A program made the translations under genes and the position numbers. Shown piece after piece: positions 1 to 5,100 of a DNA stretch of 5,100 bases. The DNA lies in NCBI GenBank assembly GCA_003554005.1, contig PWEU01000375.1:1-5100 (forward strand), given 5' to 3'. The notes under the pieces are model-generated. The model saw nothing but the letters and a program-made list of their open reading frames with translations, was not told the DNA's origin and searched no databases. Position 1 is the first letter of the stretch; every line of letters starts with the position of its first letter. The stretch comes from Nitriliruptoraceae bacterium (GTDB lineage: Bacteria; Actinomycetota; Nitriliruptoria; Nitriliruptorales; Nitriliruptoraceae).

Positions 1-33
1 CCGCCGGTCACCTCCGCCGCTCGCTTCGCTCCC

Positions 34-918
34 GTGGATGTCGGCCTGCTCCTGTTGCTGAGCGCGATGTGGGGACTGTCCTTCCTGTTCATCGAGCTCG
101 CGCTGCGGGAGCTCGGCCCGATCTGGATCGTGGCCGGCCGGACCAGCGTCGGTGGCCTCGTCCTGCTCAGCATCCTCCTGCTCCGCGGGACCGGGCTGCC
201 CCGCGGACGGGACCTGTGGCTACGCCTGGTGACCCTGGGCGTGGTCAACAACGCGCTGCCCTGGACCGCGGTGGCCTGGGCACAGCAGCGTCTGCCGTCG
301 GGGCTGACGGGCCTGCTGATGGCCATCGTGCCGACCTCGACGCTGCTGGTCGCCGCCGTCGTCGGTCTCGAGCGCATCACGCCACGCCGCCTGGCGGGGC
401 TGCTGCTCGCGCTCGGCGGGGTCGCCGTGATCGCTGGAGGTGACATCGAGCAGCCGGGCCGCGTCCTCGCCGTGCTGGCGGTCGTCCTGGCGACGCTCGG
501 CTACGCCAGCAGCGCCGTGTTCGCCAAGAGCCAGGTCTCCCGTCGCGCGCCACCGCTGACGATCGCGACGGGTCAGGTGCTCAGCGCCGCCGTGATCACG
601 CTGCCGGTGGCGTGGCTCGTCGAGGGCCGTCCGTCGGTGACCTCCCTGACCCCGACCACGCTGGGTGCGGTGGCGCTGCTGGGCACGCTCGGCACGGGCT
701 TGGCGTTCCTGGTGTTCTACCTCCTGGTCGCCCGCGTCGGAGCGACCAACGCCACCCTGACCACCTACCTGATCCCCCTCGTGGCCGTGGCGGCGGGCAC
801 CCTGCTCCTCGACGAGCGGCTCGGGCCTTCGGCGCTCGCCGGTGGTGGGCTGATCCTGGTCGGCATCTGGCTCGCGCAGCACGTCCGAGCGACCGCGGGA
901 CCGACGGCGCCGCGATGA
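34..918 (+). CDS. EamA/DMT-family transporter (start uncertain, possibly 5' partial)
   Basis: Predicted inner-membrane permease of the drug/metabolite transporter superfamily. Members export amino acids, metabolites or drugs; the substrate cannot be told here. From the GTG at 34 it has 294 residues, usual for the family, with ten hydrophobic segments near residues 3-21, 30-50, 63-83, 89-110, 119-136, 143-163, 175-195, 208-230, 239-259 and 265-283. These form two tandem EamA repeats (about 5-134 and 145-281). Family hallmarks are the WGLSFLFIELAL opening, the ERITPRRLAGLLLALGGV end of repeat 1, and the matching TYLIPLVAVAAGTLLLDERLG end of repeat 2. The start is doubtful: no Shine-Dalgarno or -10 box precedes position 34, and the frame stays open to base 1, so translation may begin upstream. 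The gene ends 39 bases before the next one, but that gene has its own predicted promoter. Family confidence is high and substrate is unknown. Confidence 0.9.
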   Translation: MDVGLLLLLSAMWGLSFLFIELALRELGPIWIVAGRTSVGGLVLLSILLLRGTGLPRGRDLWLRLVTLGVVNNALPWTAVAWAQQRLPSGLTGLLMAIVPTSTLLVAAVVGLERITPRRLAGLLLALGGVAVIAGGDIEQPGRVLAVLAVVLATLGYASSAVFAKSQVSRRAPPLTIATGQVLSAAVITLPVAWLVEGRPSVTSLTPTTLGAVALLGTLGTGLAFLVFYLLVARVGATNATLTTYLIPLVAVAAGTLLLDERLGPSALAGGGLILVGIWLAQHVRATAGPTAPR

Positions 919-923
919 CCTCC

Positions 924-929
924 TAGCCT
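924..929 (+). promoter_or_regulatory. Predicted -10 box (TAGCCT) for the 958 gene
   Basis: TAGCCT fits the actinobacterial TAnnnT -10 pattern and lies six bases after the stop of the transporter gene. Transcription would start near 936, giving a leader of about 22 bases that holds the ribosome binding site CAGGAG at 945-950, seven bases before the ATG at 958. No good -35 hexamer is visible around 900-906, where it would sit inside the 3' end of the transporter gene. The call rests on pattern and position only. Confidence 0.45.
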
Positions 930-939
930 GACGCGCGTC
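930..939. repeat. 10-base perfect palindrome at the predicted transcription start
   Basis: GACGCGCGTC is its own reverse complement and spans the predicted start point near 936. The hexamer TGACGC occurs at 929-934 and again at 940-945, eleven bases apart, about one helical turn. This could be a small operator, but short GC palindromes are common in such DNA. Confidence 0.3.
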
Positions 940-957
940 TGACGCAGGAGCGCCGCG

Positions 958-1491
958 ATGGCACCCAGTGACGACCGGGGACCACTGGCCCGGCAACGCC
1001 TGCTGTGGATGGCGTTCCTGGTCGGGGTCCTCGTCCTCGCGACGATCCTGACCGCGGTCGTGGACGTCGAACCGGCGCTGCCGGTGGCACTCCCGCTGCT
1101 GCTCGCGACGGCGGTCTCGGTGGCTGCCCTGCTCGCCACCATCGGCATCGATCGGGTGTTCGCGGCGACCCCACCGTCCGACGACACCGCCGCCATCGCG
1201 GAGTTCCGGACCCGGCTGGTCCTCCAGTCCGTCATCGCCGAGACCCTGGTGCTCGTCACCACGATCCTGGCAGCGATGGTCGGACCGCGCTGGAACGTCG
1301 CGATCGGCGGTGTCATGGCGACCGCGATCCTGCTGCGCGTGCGGCCCACGAGGGCGCGGCTACGCCGGTTCGACCGCGCCTGGGCCGCGGCGGGTGCCGA
1401 GGTCTCCCTGGAGCGGGGCTTCGGCTCGGCGACCGCCCACGACCTGCCCCCGTCGGACACCCAGCCCGGCGACCATCCCCCGACCCACTGA
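958..1491 (+). CDS. Hypothetical four-helix membrane protein
   Basis: A 177-residue protein that I do not recognise as a named family. It has a short charged N-terminus and four hydrophobic segments near residues 15-36, 43-65, 89-109 and 113-128. A polar stretch separates the second and third (about 66-88, containing PPSDDTAAIAEFRTR). A basic segment follows the last helix (RVRPTRARLRRFDRAW), suggesting a cytoplasmic C-terminal side by the positive-inside rule. The tail from about 160 is rich in Pro, Asp and His and looks disordered. No catalytic or metal-binding motif is visible. The start is well supported: CAGGAG at 945-950 sits seven bases before the ATG, and a TAGCCT -10 box lies upstream. 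The ferrochelatase gene begins 47 bases after its stop with no promoter evident between them, so the two are probably cotranscribed. A role linked to heme is only an inference from position. Confidence 0.82.
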   Translation: MAPSDDRGPLARQRLLWMAFLVGVLVLATILTAVVDVEPALPVALPLLLATAVSVAALLATIGIDRVFAATPPSDDTAAIAEFRTRLVLQSVIAETLVLVTTILAAMVGPRWNVAIGGVMATAILLRVRPTRARLRRFDRAWAAAGAEVSLERGFGSATAHDLPPSDTQPGDHPPTH

Positions 1492-1538
1492 CCCCGAACC
1501 CGGTCGACGACGGCCGGCCCCAAGCGATGAGGACCACC

Positions 1539-2621
1539 ATGCCAACCGACTACGACGCGATCCTGCTGGTCTCCTTCGGCGGCCCGGAAGCCCCCGACGA
1601 GGTCATCCCCTTCATGGAGAACGTGCCCCGGGGACGTGACATCCCCCGGGAGCGGCTGGAGGAGGTCAGCCAGCACTACTTCGGCTTCGGCGGGCGCTCG
1701 CCCATCAACGACCAGAACCGCGCGTTGATGGCCGAGTTGGAGACCCTGCTGTCCGCCGAGGGACCCGACCTGCCGGTCTACTTCGGCAACCGCAACTGGC
1801 ACCCGCTGCTCCCGGACACCCTGGCGCAGATGCGCGACGACGGCGTCCGGCGCGCCATCTTCTTCGTCACCTCGGCCTACTCCTCCTACTCGGGGTGCCG
1901 GCAGTACCGGGAGAACCTGGCCGAGGCACGTGGCGAGGTGGAGGGCGCACCCGAGCTCGACAAGCTCCGGGTCTACTACAACCACCCCGGCTTCCTCGAG
2001 CCCCAGGTCGACTTCATCCTCGAGGCGCTGGCGACGCTGCCCGAGGACGCGCGCGACGGTGCCCACATCGTCTTCACCACCCACTCGATCCCGCGGACGA
2101 TGTCGCGGCACTGCGACTACGAGACCCAGCACTACGAGGCCTGCCGGATCGTCATGGAGTTGCTGTCCGAACGTGCACCACGACCGGATGGCGGCGAGCG
2201 AGAGTGGCAGCTGGTGTTCAACTCCCGCTCGGGGCCGGAGTTCGTCCCGTGGCTGGAGCCCGACGTCAACGACCACCTCGAAGCCCTGGCCGAGCAGGGG
2301 GCCCCGGGGGCGGTGTGCGTCCCGATCGGGTTCATCTCCGACCACATGGAGGTGATCTACGACCTCGACGTCGAGGCGGTGGACACCGCCAAGGAGCGGG
2401 GGCTGCCCTTCGCCCGGGCCGCGACCGTGGGCACCGACCCCCGGTTCGTGGCCATGATCCGCGAACTGGTCCTCGAGCGGGCGGCCGACGCCCCGGCACG
2501 CGCGCTCGGCACCCGCGGCCCCAACCACGATGCCTGCCCGATCGACTGCTGCTTCACCCCCGGCCAGGAGGTCCGGGACGTCGTCGCCGCGGCGCCCGCC
2601 CGGCAACGCCCGTCGGTCTGA
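1539..2621 (+). CDS. hemH: Ferrochelatase (probably coproporphyrin ferrochelatase, CpfC/HemH)
   Basis: Inserts ferrous iron into a porphyrin in heme synthesis. In Actinobacteria the substrate is normally coproporphyrin III (name cpfC), with ChdC then making heme b; the usual partner genes are not in this window. The 360-residue product is of normal length. Visible motifs are LLVSFGGPE at 9-17, YFGFGGRSP at 47-55, SAYSSYSGCRQY at 112-123, the catalytic-His motif THSIP (His182), and GFISDHMEVIYDLD at 264-277, whose Glu271 matches the conserved active-site acid. Cys120 and the cluster Cys333/Cys337/Cys338 are candidate [2Fe-2S] ligands, as known for actinobacterial enzymes. Tyr123 may match the iron-coordinating Tyr of the Corynebacterium enzyme; that is inferred. 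The ATG at 1539 is chosen over the ATG at 1527 because AGG at 1530-1532 lies six bases before it and homologues begin just ahead of the LLVSFGGPE motif. The open frame upstream to 1005 is a shadow of the membrane-protein gene. Confidence 0.97.
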   Translation: MPTDYDAILLVSFGGPEAPDEVIPFMENVPRGRDIPRERLEEVSQHYFGFGGRSPINDQNRALMAELETLLSAEGPDLPVYFGNRNWHPLLPDTLAQMRDDGVRRAIFFVTSAYSSYSGCRQYRENLAEARGEVEGAPELDKLRVYYNHPGFLEPQVDFILEALATLPEDARDGAHIVFTTHSIPRTMSRHCDYETQHYEACRIVMELLSERAPRPDGGEREWQLVFNSRSGPEFVPWLEPDVNDHLEALAEQGAPGAVCVPIGFISDHMEVIYDLDVEAVDTAKERGLPFARAATVGTDPRFVAMIRELVLERAADAPARALGTRGPNHDACPIDCCFTPGQEVRDVVAAAPARQRPSV

Positions 2622-2670
2622 CCCTCGCCGTTGGGGACGGTCGGCACTGGAGGTCGTCGGCGACGGTCGT

Positions 2671-2676
2671 TACCGT
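2671..2676 (+). promoter_or_regulatory. Predicted -10 box (TACCGT) for the 2712 gene
   Basis: TACCGT fits TAnnnT and sits midway in the 90-base spacer after the ferrochelatase gene. The start point would be near 2683, giving a leader of about 28 bases that contains GAGGAG at 2700-2705. A weak -35 candidate, CTGGAG at 2647-2652, lies 18 bases upstream. The box is also the right arm of a 5-base inverted repeat (ACGGT at 2663-2667, ACCGT at 2672-2676). No terminator hairpin followed by a T run was found between the ferrochelatase stop and this box. Confidence 0.45.
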
Positions 2677-2711
2677 GGATGCCCGTCGCCGACCGCTCCG
2701 AGGAGCCCAAC

Positions 2712-2996
2712 ATGACCACCCGTCCCACGCCTCGCGCCCGTCGTGGCGTCGAGGCCGTCATGTCCGCGGTCGAGGCCTTCGAGCTCCGCCAGCGCCTGGA
2801 CGAGCCCGACGGCTCCTACCGACCGGACGGCGACCTGGACCTTAGCTGGGCCCGCAACCGCATCGAGACCGCCCGGCAGGCCGCCGCGGCCGACGTCGTG
2901 ACCCCGGAGGAGGCCCTGGAGTGGCTCGCGGTCACGATGGCCGACGAACGCGACGTCGAGATGGACGACGACGGGTGGGAGACCGAGCAGGCGTGA
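2712..2996 (+). CDS. Small acidic protein of unknown function
   Basis: A 94-residue protein that I cannot assign to a family. The first 12 residues are basic and Pro/Thr rich (MTTRPTPRARRG). A central part (about 13-80) looks mostly helical, with a segment VMSAVEAFELRQRLDE, a polar loop PDGSYRPDGDLDLSW, and helices around ARNRIETARQAAAADV and TPEEALEWLAVTMADE. The C-terminus (about 78-94) is strongly acidic with a run of Asp and Glu. There is no membrane segment, signal peptide, cysteine or recognisable catalytic motif. The ATG at 2712 is favoured because GAGGAG at 2700-2705 lies six bases upstream. An in-frame ATG at 2679 lies only two bases after the predicted -10 box and so would precede the predicted start point. 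The coding call rests on this RBS, ordinary protein composition in this frame and a position between promoter-like sites. A small regulatory or binding protein is possible but unproven. Confidence 0.72.
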   Translation: MTTRPTPRARRGVEAVMSAVEAFELRQRLDEPDGSYRPDGDLDLSWARNRIETARQAAAADVVTPEEALEWLAVTMADERDVEMDDDGWETEQA

Positions 2997-3006
2997 GCGA
3001 CGGGGC

Positions 3007-3041
3007 GCCGCCGTCAGCAGCCGCCGTCAGCAGCCGCCGTC
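3007..3041 (+). repeat. 13-base tandem direct repeat, about 2.7 copies
   Basis: The unit GCCGCCGTCAGCA occurs at 3007-3019 and 3020-3032 without mismatch. A partial third copy, GCCGCCGTC, follows at 3033-3041. The array fills most of the spacer between the small acidic-protein gene and the phosphatase gene and covers the place where a -35 element would be expected. It could be a replication-slippage product or a set of repeated regulator sites. Confidence 0.8.
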
Positions 3042-3053
3042 GGCGCGACGGCG
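3035..3053. repeat. Inverted repeat upstream of the phosphatase -10 box
   Basis: CGCCGTC at 3035-3041 is the exact reverse complement of GACGGCG at 3047-3053, with a five-base centre GGCGC. The 19-base element overlaps the last tandem-repeat copy and ends one base before the TAGCGT box, so it fills the spacer between -35 and -10. That position suits a repressor operator. It could instead be a weak hairpin after the upstream gene, but no T run follows. Confidence 0.5.
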
Positions 3054-3054
3054 C

Positions 3055-3060
3055 TAGCGT
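3055..3060 (+). promoter_or_regulatory. Predicted -10 box (TAGCGT) of a leaderless promoter
   Basis: TAGCGT fits TAnnnT and is separated from the ATG at 3068 by exactly seven bases (3061-3067), the normal distance from a -10 box to the transcription start. The mRNA would therefore begin at or next to the A of the start codon. The 20 bases before the ATG contain no purine-rich Shine-Dalgarno, which agrees. No -35 match is seen; that place is taken by the tandem repeat. Confidence 0.6.
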
Positions 3061-3067
3061 GGCACCC

Positions 3068-3751
3068 ATGGAACTCGTCCTCGTTCGTCACGCCCAACCC
3101 GAGTGGAACCGTGGCCGGGCAGCCCAGGTCGACCCGCGGCTGACCGAACTCGGTCAGGCCCAGGCCGAGCAGCTCGCGCGCTGCATGGCTGGAGAGCGCT
3201 TCGACGAGGTGCTGGTCTCCACCGCCCGCCGCGCCCGCCGCACCGCCGCACCGGTCATCGGGGCGGTCGACACCGACACGGTCACCGAGCGGGCGTGGAT
3301 GCACGAGATCCACATGCCCGCCTCCTGGCAGGGCAGCCCCGCCGAGGAGGTCGGACGGGCGATGGCCACCGCCCGGGACCGGTCGCGCGAGGAATGGTGG
3401 GAGGGCATGCCCGGCGGCGAGAGCTTCCATGACTTCCACGCCCGGGTGACCCTCGGGCTCACCAACGAGTTGGCCGAGCACGGCGTGGTCCGGGACGAGG
3501 AGCTGCTGTGGGACGTGCCCGCACCGGCGGTCGAGCGACGACTGCTGCTGGTGGCCCACGCCGGCACGAACTCGGTGATCCTCGGCCACCTGCTGGGTCT
3601 GTCACCCGAGCCGTGGGAGTGGGAACGGTTCGCCTCGGCGCACGCATCGATCACCGTGCTGCGCACCGCACGGATCGCGAGCCGTCACATCTTCAGCCTG
3701 GACCGCTTCAGCGACGTCGCCCACCTCGACCGGGTCTCGGTCCCCCGCTGA
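3068..3751 (+). CDS. Histidine phosphatase (phosphoglycerate mutase-like) family protein
   Basis: Member of the branch of the histidine phosphatase superfamily that forms a phospho-histidine intermediate; probably a cytoplasmic phosphatase of unknown substrate. The product has 227 residues, usual for the family. The catalytic motif LVRHAQPEWN lies at 4-13, with Arg7 and nucleophile His8. LTELGQAQAEQLA at 25-37 is the classic second block. STARRARRTA at 51-60 is the usual S-x-x-x-R-A-x-x-T-A block, with Arg55 as likely phosphate ligand. Glu80 (MHEI) is the probable proton donor, PGGES at 115-119 is typical, and VAHAGTN at 162-168 supplies the second catalytic His164. Residues 139-158 (with RDEELLWDVPAP) form an insert-like stretch before the second His block. 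The ATG at 3068 is chosen because the motif starts four residues later and a -10 box fits leaderless initiation. A mutase role is unlikely but cannot be excluded. The gene end overlaps the convergent PLP-enzyme gene by 44 bases. Confidence 0.93.
   Translation: MELVLVRHAQPEWNRGRAAQVDPRLTELGQAQAEQLARCMAGERFDEVLVSTARRARRTAAPVIGAVDTDTVTERAWMHEIHMPASWQGSPAEEVGRAMATARDRSREEWWEGMPGGESFHDFHARVTLGLTNELAEHGVVRDEELLWDVPAPAVERRLLLVAHAGTNSVILGHLLGLSPEPWEWERFASAHASITVLRTARIASRHIFSLDRFSDVAHLDRVSVPR
3708..3751. other. Tail-to-tail overlap of convergent genes
   Basis: The phosphatase stop (3749-3751) and the PLP-enzyme stop on the other strand (3708-3710) lie past each other, so the last 14 sense codons of the phosphatase share DNA with the end of the PLP enzyme. 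There is no room for an intergenic terminator, and neither strand shows a hairpin plus T run here. The two mRNAs would have complementary 3' ends unless transcription ends by a factor-dependent route further on. Confidence 0.8.
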
Positions 3752-5100
3752 CCCGGGCGCGGTCGGTGTCCACCTCGCCGGGCAGCGGGAACCAGCGCAG
3801 CGCCTCCACGTCCGATGGCAAGGCCAGCGGCGCTTCCCGGACCGGAAGGGTCCCCGCCCGCAGCAGCCGCTCACCCTCGGCGAGCACGTCCTCCAGTGCG
3901 TCGTCGGGGACCTGGTGGCGTCGCGCCGGCCAGGTGACGGCGCCCCCGGTGTAGGACACGTCGTCCAGCGACATCGGCGGCGGCACTCGCCCATCGCGGT
4001 GGGTCCAGCACCCGGTGGCCGGATCGAAGCGGTAGGCGTCAACCAGCCGCCAGCCGTCCCTGGCCACCAACCGCACGGCATCGATCAGGAACTCGATGAC
4101 CGCGTCGGTGAGGAACCAGGTGAAGTTGATGCGCACCCAGCCGGGCTTCAACCCGGCGCACCCGGCGTCGATGGCCCGCTCGTAGGCCTGCGACCGCTCC
4201 TCGTCGATGCCGAGGAGCTCGTGGCCGTAGGGCCCCGCACACGAGCAGCCACCCCGGGCCTGGATGCCGAACAGGTCGTTGAGCAGCGCCACGACCAGCT
4301 CGTGGTGGAGGTAGCGCGGCCCGTGCCGCACGACGAAGGAGACGATGGACAGCCGCTCGGCCTCGAGGTTGCCGAGGACCTCGAGGTTCGGCTCCTGCCG
4401 CCAGGCAGCGACGGCGCGCTGGATCGCGGCCTGCTCGTGGGCGAGGATCGTGTCCTCGCCGACCGCGCGCTTGAGCTGGAACACCAGGCCCGCACGGATC
4501 GCGCCGAGGATATCGGGGGTGCCGCCCTCCTCGCGCTCCTCGAGGACATCGAGGTAGCGGTGCTCGTGGGCGTTGACGTAGGCCACCGTGCCACCGCCGG
4601 GCACCGTGGGCACCCGGTTGGTGAACAGCTCGCGACGGGCGAGCAGCAGGCCGGGGGTGCCGGGGCCGCCGACCAGCTTGTGGGGCGACACGAACACCGC
4701 GTCCTTGTGGTCGAGGTGGGCCTCGCGGTCGTCACCGTCGGGACCGGGGCGGTGCGGGGCCATCGCCACGTCGATGTAGGGGGCAGCGGCGGCACAGTCC
4801 CAGAACGCCAGTGCGCCATGCCGGTGGAGGAGCACGGAGACCGCCCGGGTGTCGGTGAGGATGCCGGTGACGTTGGACGCGGCTGAGAAGGACCCGATCT
4901 TCACGGGCCGGTCGGTGTAGGCCTCCAGGGCGGCCTCGAGAGCGTCGAGATCGACATGGCCGTCGCCGTCCTCGGGGATGCGGACCACGTCCGCGATCGT
5001 CTCGCGCCAGGGCAGCTCGTTGGAGTGGTGCTCGTAGGGGCCGATGAAGACCACGGGCCGCTCGGCGGCGGGCACCTGCGCCGTCAGCCCGTACCGACGG
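3708..5100 (-). CDS. Class V aminotransferase-fold PLP enzyme (N-terminus outside the window)
   Basis: PLP-dependent enzyme of the aminotransferase class V/cysteine desulfurase fold; its reaction is unknown. The frame stays open to the window edge, giving 463 visible residues, so the start lies upstream. The GTG at 5073-5075 is internal, since the residues before it (RRYGLTAQ) read on as normal protein. By likeness to SufS-type enzymes, roughly the first 100 residues, including a phosphate-binding loop, are missing. Numbering from that GTG, motifs are GPYEHHSNELPWRE at 12-25 (PLP-stacking His), FWDCAAAAPYIDV at 91-103 (Asp93, binds the PLP ring nitrogen), and FVSPHKLVGGPGTPG at 128-142, with Lys133 (bases 4677-4679) as the Schiff-base lysine. 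ARGGCSCAGPYGHELLG at 273-289 is a double-Cys loop where desulfurases carry their catalytic Cys, and Arg315 (VRINF) is the likely carboxylate ligand. A C-terminal extension of about 120 residues follows, ending in an Arg/Gly-rich tail. Cysteine desulfurase or lyase activity is possible. Confidence 0.93.
   Translation of the reverse strand, partial: RRYGLTAQVPAAERPVVFIGPYEHHSNELPWRETIADVVRIPEDGDGHVDLDALEAALEAYTDRPVKIGSFSAASNVTGILTDTRAVSVLLHRHGALAFWDCAAAAPYIDVAMAPHRPGPDGDDREAHLDHKDAVFVSPHKLVGGPGTPGLLLARRELFTNRVPTVPGGGTVAYVNAHEHRYLDVLEEREEGGTPDILGAIRAGLVFQLKRAVGEDTILAHEQAAIQRAVAAWRQEPNLEVLGNLEAERLSIVSFVVRHGPRYLHHELVVALLNDLFGIQARGGCSCAGPYGHELLGIDEERSQAYERAIDAGCAGLKPGWVRINFTWFLTDAVIEFLIDAVRLVARDGWRLVDAYRFDPATGCWTHRDGRVPPPMSLDDVSYTGGAVTWPARRHQVPDDALEDVLAEGERLLRAGTLPVREAPLALPSDVEALRWFPLPGEVDTDRARVSGGPRPGRGGRRR

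Noticed and set aside
1512..1519. GGCCGGCC palindrome between the membrane-protein and ferrochelatase genes, considered as operator or terminator
   Set aside because: An 8-base GC palindrome is expected often in DNA of this composition, has no loop for a hairpin and no T run after it.
1005..1538. Long N-terminal extension of the ferrochelatase frame, reaching back to 1005
   Set aside because: It overlaps the membrane-protein gene in another frame and reads as Arg/Pro/Gly/Asp-rich shadow protein. Ferrochelatase homologues start just before the LLVSFGGPE motif, and an RBS precedes the ATG at 1539.
765..2606. 613-codon open frame on the minus strand opposite the membrane-protein and ferrochelatase genes
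   Set aside because: Such long antisense frames arise from strong G/C third-position bias. The product is Val/Gly/Arg/Asp-rich without any recognisable domain, while the plus strand encodes clear protein families.
2631..2636. TTGGGG considered as a -35 box for the 2712 gene
   Set aside because: It lies 34 bases before the TACCGT box, twice the usual spacing, and no -10-like hexamer sits at the correct distance.
2641..2680. Possible rho-independent terminator after ferrochelatase (short stems such as ACGGT/ACCGT)
   Set aside because: Stems are only four to five pairs and no T tract follows, so there is no support for intrinsic termination.
2679..2711. Alternative upstream ATG for the small acidic protein
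   Set aside because: It has no RBS and lies two bases after the predicted -10 box, before the expected transcription start; the ATG at 2712 has GAGGAG six bases upstream.
3915..4886. 323-codon plus-strand open frame opposite the PLP enzyme
   Set aside because: The minus strand here carries an unmistakable PLP enzyme with all key residues in order. The opposite frame is a low-complexity Val/Gly/Glu/Asp shadow with no motif or RBS support.

Overview
This window looks like chromosomal DNA from a high-GC actinobacterium. G and C dominate third codon positions. The ferrochelatase has actinobacterial-type features: an LLVSFGGPE start, a YSGC cysteine and a C-terminal cysteine cluster. Three of the four spacers hold a TAnnnT -10 box of the kind common in Actinobacteria, and one appears to drive a leaderless gene. 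The class cannot be fixed from this sequence; a deep-branching group such as Nitriliruptoria or Acidimicrobiia is only a guess. I see no insertion sequence, phage gene, CRISPR array, tRNA or rRNA.

Layout: there are five plus-strand genes and then one convergent minus-strand gene. Positions 34-918 encode a ten-helix EamA/DMT-type exporter whose true start may lie before the window. Positions 958-1491 encode a small four-helix membrane protein with its own predicted promoter and ribosome binding site (RBS). It is followed after 47 bases by the heme-pathway ferrochelatase (1539-2621), and the two are probably cotranscribed. A 90-base spacer with a predicted promoter leads to a 94-residue acidic protein of unknown function (2712-2996). 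A 71-base spacer then carries a 13-base tandem repeat, an inverted repeat and a -10 box exactly seven bases before the ATG of a histidine-phosphatase-family protein (3068-3751). That gene overlaps tail-to-tail by 44 bases with a large class-V-fold PLP enzyme on the minus strand (3708 to beyond 5100), whose N-terminus is cut by the window edge.

How the genes relate: only the 958-1491 and ferrochelatase pair looks like a transcription unit, and no shared pathway joins all six genes. No gene-free stretch is longer than 90 bases. I found no convincing new multi-gene system. The points most worth checking are the repeat-rich leaderless promoter at 3007-3067, the cysteine spacing at the ferrochelatase C-terminus, and the function of the PLP enzyme with its double-cysteine loop and C-terminal extension.
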